The position numbers and the translations under genes are program-made. DNA of 64,000 nucleotides, from NCBI RefSeq assembly GCF_039962255.1, contig NZ_JAMPKY010000009.1, forward strand, positions 124,001 to 188,000. Direction: 5' to 3'. This stretch comes from Leptolyngbya subtilissima AS-A7 (GTDB taxonomy: Bacteria > Cyanobacteriota > Cyanobacteriia > Phormidesmidales > Phormidesmidaceae). Positions 61,081 to 64,000 of this stretch are shown here, piece after piece (the stretch's first letter is position 1; each line of letters begins with the position of its first letter). The notes beneath the pieces were generated by a model. That model made no database searches, had not been told where the DNA came from, and saw only the letters and a program-made list of their open reading frames with translations.

Positions 61081-62046
61081 TTAGTGAAACCCTTCAGAAA
61101 GCGATCGCCCTGTACCCCCCCGCTGCACCAGAATCAGCTCAGCGCTGATGCTGACCGCAATTTCTGCTGGGGTGAGTGCCCCAATATCTAGCCCAATGGG
61201 GCCGTAGATGTTAGCCAACTTTTCTTTAGCAATGCCTACCTGCGCGAGCGCCCCGTAGACCTGACGCACCCGTTTTTCGCTGCCGATCATGCCGATGTAG
61301 CGGCAGGGGATAGGGAGCTGAAGCAACTGCTGAAGGGATTCGAGATCGTAGGTGTAGCCGCGCGTTAGCAAGGCAGCATAGAGGTTTTGGTGGGCAGCTA
61401 GGGCGGCGATCGCACCCTCAATCTTTCCCCTCAAAATTTGGCTGGCTTGGGGATAGTGCTTTAGGTTGGCCCACTCGGGGCGATCGTCTTGCACAACTAT
61501 TTGAAAGCCGATTAGAGCAGCAACTTTAGCAAGTTGAATGCCAACGTGGCCTGCCCCGACAATCAGCAGCGTGGGCGGCGGTTCGAGGGTTTCTACAAAG
61601 GCGATCGCCGCATCTATGGAAATAGGCTTGTCTTCTAGGTAGGGATTGTGAACTCCATCTAAGGGCGTCACCAGCGTTGCCGACTGCCCCTGATGGAGTC
61701 GGTGCAAAATCGTTTGCACTAAGGATTTCGCTGCTTCTCCCTGCCATTGTTCAAGCCACACCTGCATGTGGCCCCCACAGATTCCTTGAGTTTGTCGCTG
61801 GGGAGCGCCAGAAAGGTCAATGTCCACAAACTGCTTTTCGCCAGTCTGCAGCACCTCCTTAGCCTGGCGCAGCACCTTAGCTTCTCCGGCACCGCCACCA
61901 ATGGTGTTGAAGGCTTGGCCATTAACATCAACGACTAACTTGGCTCCTACTTCGCGGGGAACGGAACCACTCACGCTGGTAACGGTGGCAAGAACCGCCG
62001 GGCCATAGGCGAGAGCCTGTGCCAATTGTTGAAAGCAGTTCACCAT
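61081..62046 (-). CDS. xdhC: XdhC/CoxI family molybdenum cofactor insertion protein
   Basis: Chaperone that binds molybdenum cofactor, promotes its sulfuration and inserts it into xanthine dehydrogenase. 321 residues: N-terminal XdhC_CoxI domain (VLATVTSVSGSVPREVGAKL, FNTIGGGAGEAKVL, GICGGHMQVWLE) and a C-terminal Rossmann domain (LLIVGAGHVGIQLAKVAALI, VVQDDRPEWANL, YIGMIGSEKRVRQ, GLDIGALTPAEIAVSISAEL). It follows the molybdopterin-binding subunit gene by 85 bases in the same direction, as expected for an xdh operon. Confidence 0.93.
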   Translation of the reverse strand: MVNCFQQLAQALAYGPAVLATVTSVSGSVPREVGAKLVVDVNGQAFNTIGGGAGEAKVLRQAKEVLQTGEKQFVDIDLSGAPQRQTQGICGGHMQVWLEQWQGEAAKSLVQTILHRLHQGQSATLVTPLDGVHNPYLEDKPISIDAAIAFVETLEPPPTLLIVGAGHVGIQLAKVAALIGFQIVVQDDRPEWANLKHYPQASQILRGKIEGAIAALAAHQNLYAALLTRGYTYDLESLQQLLQLPIPCRYIGMIGSEKRVRQVYGALAQVGIAKEKLANIYGPIGLDIGALTPAEIAVSISAELILVQRGGTGRSLSEGFH

Positions 62047-62131
62047 GAGTTAGACAAACTTTGTATGGCAAAAACGGGGTTGCTGTTTGAACAGGCGATC
62101 GCCCCAGTACCTCCCATTTCCACTCAGCAAA

Positions 62132-64000
62132 TTACGACACAACTTCCACAGGTTGCTCGTGACTCACCGCTGCTTTCACCGCCTCGATCGCCCACAGCGT
62201 TGCTTCCGGGGTCGCCGGTAGCGCCAGGGGCACATAGTCGGCATTGCCGAAAGCCGCTACCGCAGCGCGAATTGCTTCCCGCACGGCCATCGCCAGCATA
62301 AAAGGCGGTTCGCCCACGGCCTTGCTGCCGTAGATCACGCCATCCTGGGCGGCGCGCTCTAGCAGATGCACGGTGAACTGCTCGGGCACTTCACTGATGG
62401 TGGGAATTTTGTAGGTGCTGGGGGCAAAGGTGCGCAGGCGGCCTTCCGCGTCCCACACTAGCTCTTCCATGGTGAGCCAGCCCATGCCCTGCACAAAGGC
62501 CCCTTCGATCTGGCCTCTATCTACCAAAGGATTGAGGGATTCACCCACGTCGTGAACGATGTCAACCTGGCGCAGCTTAAAGGTGCCGGTGAAGCCATCA
62601 ACTTCGACCTCAGAAACGGCGGCACCGTAGGCGAAGTAGTAGAAGGGGCGACCTTTACTGAGCTTTGCATCCCAAAAGATGTTGGGGGTCCGGTAAAAGC
62701 CGGTGGCGGAGAGGCTGATGCGTTCGCTGTAGGCCTGCTTCACCACTTCATCGAAGGTGATGCGGGCGCTGGGGTAGGTGCGGCAGTAGATCCAGTCGTC
62801 CTCAAAGACCATGTCTTCGGGGGCATCGAGATTCAGCATGTGCACGGCGACGGCAGCGAGGCGATCGCGCAAAATCTCACAAGCATTCTTGACCGCCTGG
62901 CCATTCAAGTCTGATCCGCTAGAGGCAGCAGTAGCCGAGGTATTGGGCACCTTGTCGGTGCTGGTGTGCATCATGCGCAGGCGATCGACCTTCACTCCCA
63001 GAGCCTTGGCAGCAATTTGAATCATTTTGGTGTGCAGCCCCTGCCCCATTTCGGTGCCGCCATGGTTGAGCTGAATGCTGCCGTCGGTGTAGATCAGCAC
63101 CAGCGCTCCCGCTTGGTTGTATTGCACGTTATTGAAGGAAATACCGAACTTGACCGGGGTGATGGCCAGCCCGCGCTTTTTGTAGGGGCTGGTTTCGTTA
63201 AAAGCAGCGATCGCCGCCCGCCGCACCATATAGTCAGCCCCTTCCTTAGCCTCTTGCCAGACGCGGGCGATGCGGTTGTCAACGATGTCTTGATCGTAGT
63301 GGGTGCGGTTGGTGTCGCCCTCGCCGTGGTAGAAGTTGCGCTCGCGCACTAGGTCGGGGGGCAGGTTGAGGGTGCGGGCAATGCGATCGCATACTTCCTC
63401 GATCGCGATCATGCCTTGGGGACCGCCGAAGCCGCGATAGGCGGTGTTCGACACCCGGTTGGTTCTGGCGATGTGCCCTTCAATCACTAGGTTGGGCACG
63501 TAGTAGGCGTTATCCACGTGCAGCATGGCCCGACCCAGCACTGGGGGCGATAGATCCAGGCTCCAGCCGCCGTCGGCGGTCAGCACGGCTTTCATAGCGG
63601 TAATCGTGCCGTCGCTGTTGAAGCCCACCTCATACTGGCTTAAAAAGCCGTGGCGCTTGCCGGTGATCAGCATGTCGTGGTGGCGGCGCAGGCGGCAGCG
63701 GGCGGGTCGGCCGGTTTTGTAGGTAGCTAGGGCGGCCGCCGCGGCAAAGGGGTTCGACTGGGATTCTTTGCCGCCAAAGCCACCGCCCATGCGCAGGCAG
63801 GTGCAGACCACCCGGTTTTTGGGCAGGCCAAGAATGCGGGCGACGATCTCCTGGGTTTCGGTCGGGTGTTGGGTCGAGGTGTAGAGCTGAAGGTTGCCTT
63901 CGCCATCGGGAATGGCCCAGCTGACCTGGGTTTCGAGGTAGAAGTGGTCTTGGCCGCCGATTTCAATTTCGCCCGTAAAGGTATGCTCGGCCTCGGCCAG
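62132..64000 (-). CDS. xdhB: Xanthine dehydrogenase molybdopterin-binding subunit (5' end outside window)
   Basis: Large subunit of xanthine dehydrogenase, oxidising hypoxanthine and xanthine to urate and so opening purine nitrogen for use. 622 codons plus stop are inside the window; the frame continues through the right edge with GEIEIGGQDHFYLETQ, about 150 residues short of a full-length subunit. Seen in order: MGGGFGGKESQSNPFAAAAA, TAYRGFGGPQGMIAIEEVCD, LNHGGTEMGQGLHTKM, SATAASSGSDLNGQAV and, near the end, the catalytic glutamate region GSKAVGEPPFMLAMAVREAI. xdhC follows. The FAD/FeS subunit should lie further upstream, beyond the window. Confidence 0.95.
   Translation of the reverse strand: MAEAEHTFTGEIEIGGQDHFYLETQVSWAIPDGEGNLQLYTSTQHPTETQEIVARILGLPKNRVVCTCLRMGGGFGGKESQSNPFAAAAALATYKTGRPARCRLRRHHDMLITGKRHGFLSQYEVGFNSDGTITAMKAVLTADGGWSLDLSPPVLGRAMLHVDNAYYVPNLVIEGHIARTNRVSNTAYRGFGGPQGMIAIEEVCDRIARTLNLPPDLVRERNFYHGEGDTNRTHYDQDIVDNRIARVWQEAKEGADYMVRRAAIAAFNETSPYKKRGLAITPVKFGISFNNVQYNQAGALVLIYTDGSIQLNHGGTEMGQGLHTKMIQIAAKALGVKVDRLRMMHTSTDKVPNTSATAASSGSDLNGQAVKNACEILRDRLAAVAVHMLNLDAPEDMVFEDDWIYCRTYPSARITFDEVVKQAYSERISLSATGFYRTPNIFWDAKLSKGRPFYYFAYGAAVSEVEVDGFTGTFKLRQVDIVHDVGESLNPLVDRGQIEGAFVQGMGWLTMEELVWDAEGRLRTFAPSTYKIPTISEVPEQFTVHLLERAAQDGVIYGSKAVGEPPFMLAMAVREAIRAAVAAFGNADYVPLALPATPEATLWAIEAVKAAVSHEQPVEVVS

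Noticed and set aside
1-64000. tRNA or rRNA genes and insertion sequences
   Set aside because: No cloverleaf with a convincing T-arm, no rRNA text and no transposase were found by eye; a tRNAscan-SE and ISfinder search would settle this.

Overview
The window is chromosomal DNA from a cyanobacterium, most likely a filamentous Leptolyngbya/Nodosilinea-type organism (lineage inferred). The evidence is the very frequent HIP1 octamer GCGATCGC, cyanobacterial marker genes (a PAM68-like photosystem II assembly factor beside rpsO, cyanophycinase, crtB, MiaE, a DivIVA/Cdv3-like gene after coaD, DUF2973 and Trp-rich TIGR02450 families), and candidate cyanobacterial NtcA and LexA operators. There are no rRNA or tRNA genes, no CRISPR array and no intact insertion sequence that I can see.

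Layout. 1-4.1 kb: a minus-strand phosphorelay cluster (CHASE3-GAF kinase, receiver-PAS kinase, stand-alone receiver). 4.1-20 kb: mainly housekeeping genes: an archaeal/eukaryotic-type pheS, crtB, glyA, a WecA-like transferase, a GT39-like transferase, cinA, aroQ, miaE, coaD, cdv3-like, ruvA, rpsO, PAM68. 20-26 kb: five minus-strand envelope-type genes of unknown function. 26-35 kb: an MlaE-type permease, a pentapeptide protein, a tiny membrane protein with a near-consensus promoter, an SbcC-like ATPase and a caspase-STAND protein, then a decayed stretch holding the remains of a pterin-4a-carbinolamine dehydratase gene. 35-49 kb: a methyltransferase, DUF456 and EamA membrane proteins, a TPM-domain protein, a Ser/Thr kinase with WD40 repeats, cphB, trmD, ispF, a BON-like protein, an orphan MalF-type permease, a diguanylate cyclase that has lost its GGDEF centre, and cobQ. 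49-56 kb: the accessory operon described below. 56-64 kb: glgX, recF, a SILSIGSAG-repeat protein, chaB, xdhC and the 3' two thirds of xdhB, which runs off the right edge.

The standout is 49.3-56.1 kb. A candidate NtcA box (GTA-N8-TAC, 49297-49310) is followed by a clear guanidine-I (ykkC class) riboswitch aptamer (49399-49534) with a competing hairpin. Downstream in one direction lie a GlnT-type glutamine-synthetase-like ligase, a lipoprotein substrate-binding protein, a permease, an ATPase, a Rieske non-haem iron oxygenase and an HRI1-like protein. None of these is the known cyanobacterial guanidine hydrolase (GdmH) or a guanidine carboxylase. A GS-like ligase beside a Rieske oxygenase resembles the logic of aniline dioxygenase systems, where gamma-glutamylation precedes oxygenation. 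I infer a nitrogen-controlled route for uptake and oxidative use of guanidine or an N-substituted guanidine. The xdhB/xdhC genes at the right edge (purine nitrogen) and cphB (cyanophycin nitrogen) fit a nitrogen-scavenging lifestyle but are not shown to be linked.

A second theme is C-rich tandem octamers of the type ATCYACCC, which sit immediately before several start codons, including three genes of the guanidine-riboswitch operon. Their complementary strand has strong G-quadruplex potential.
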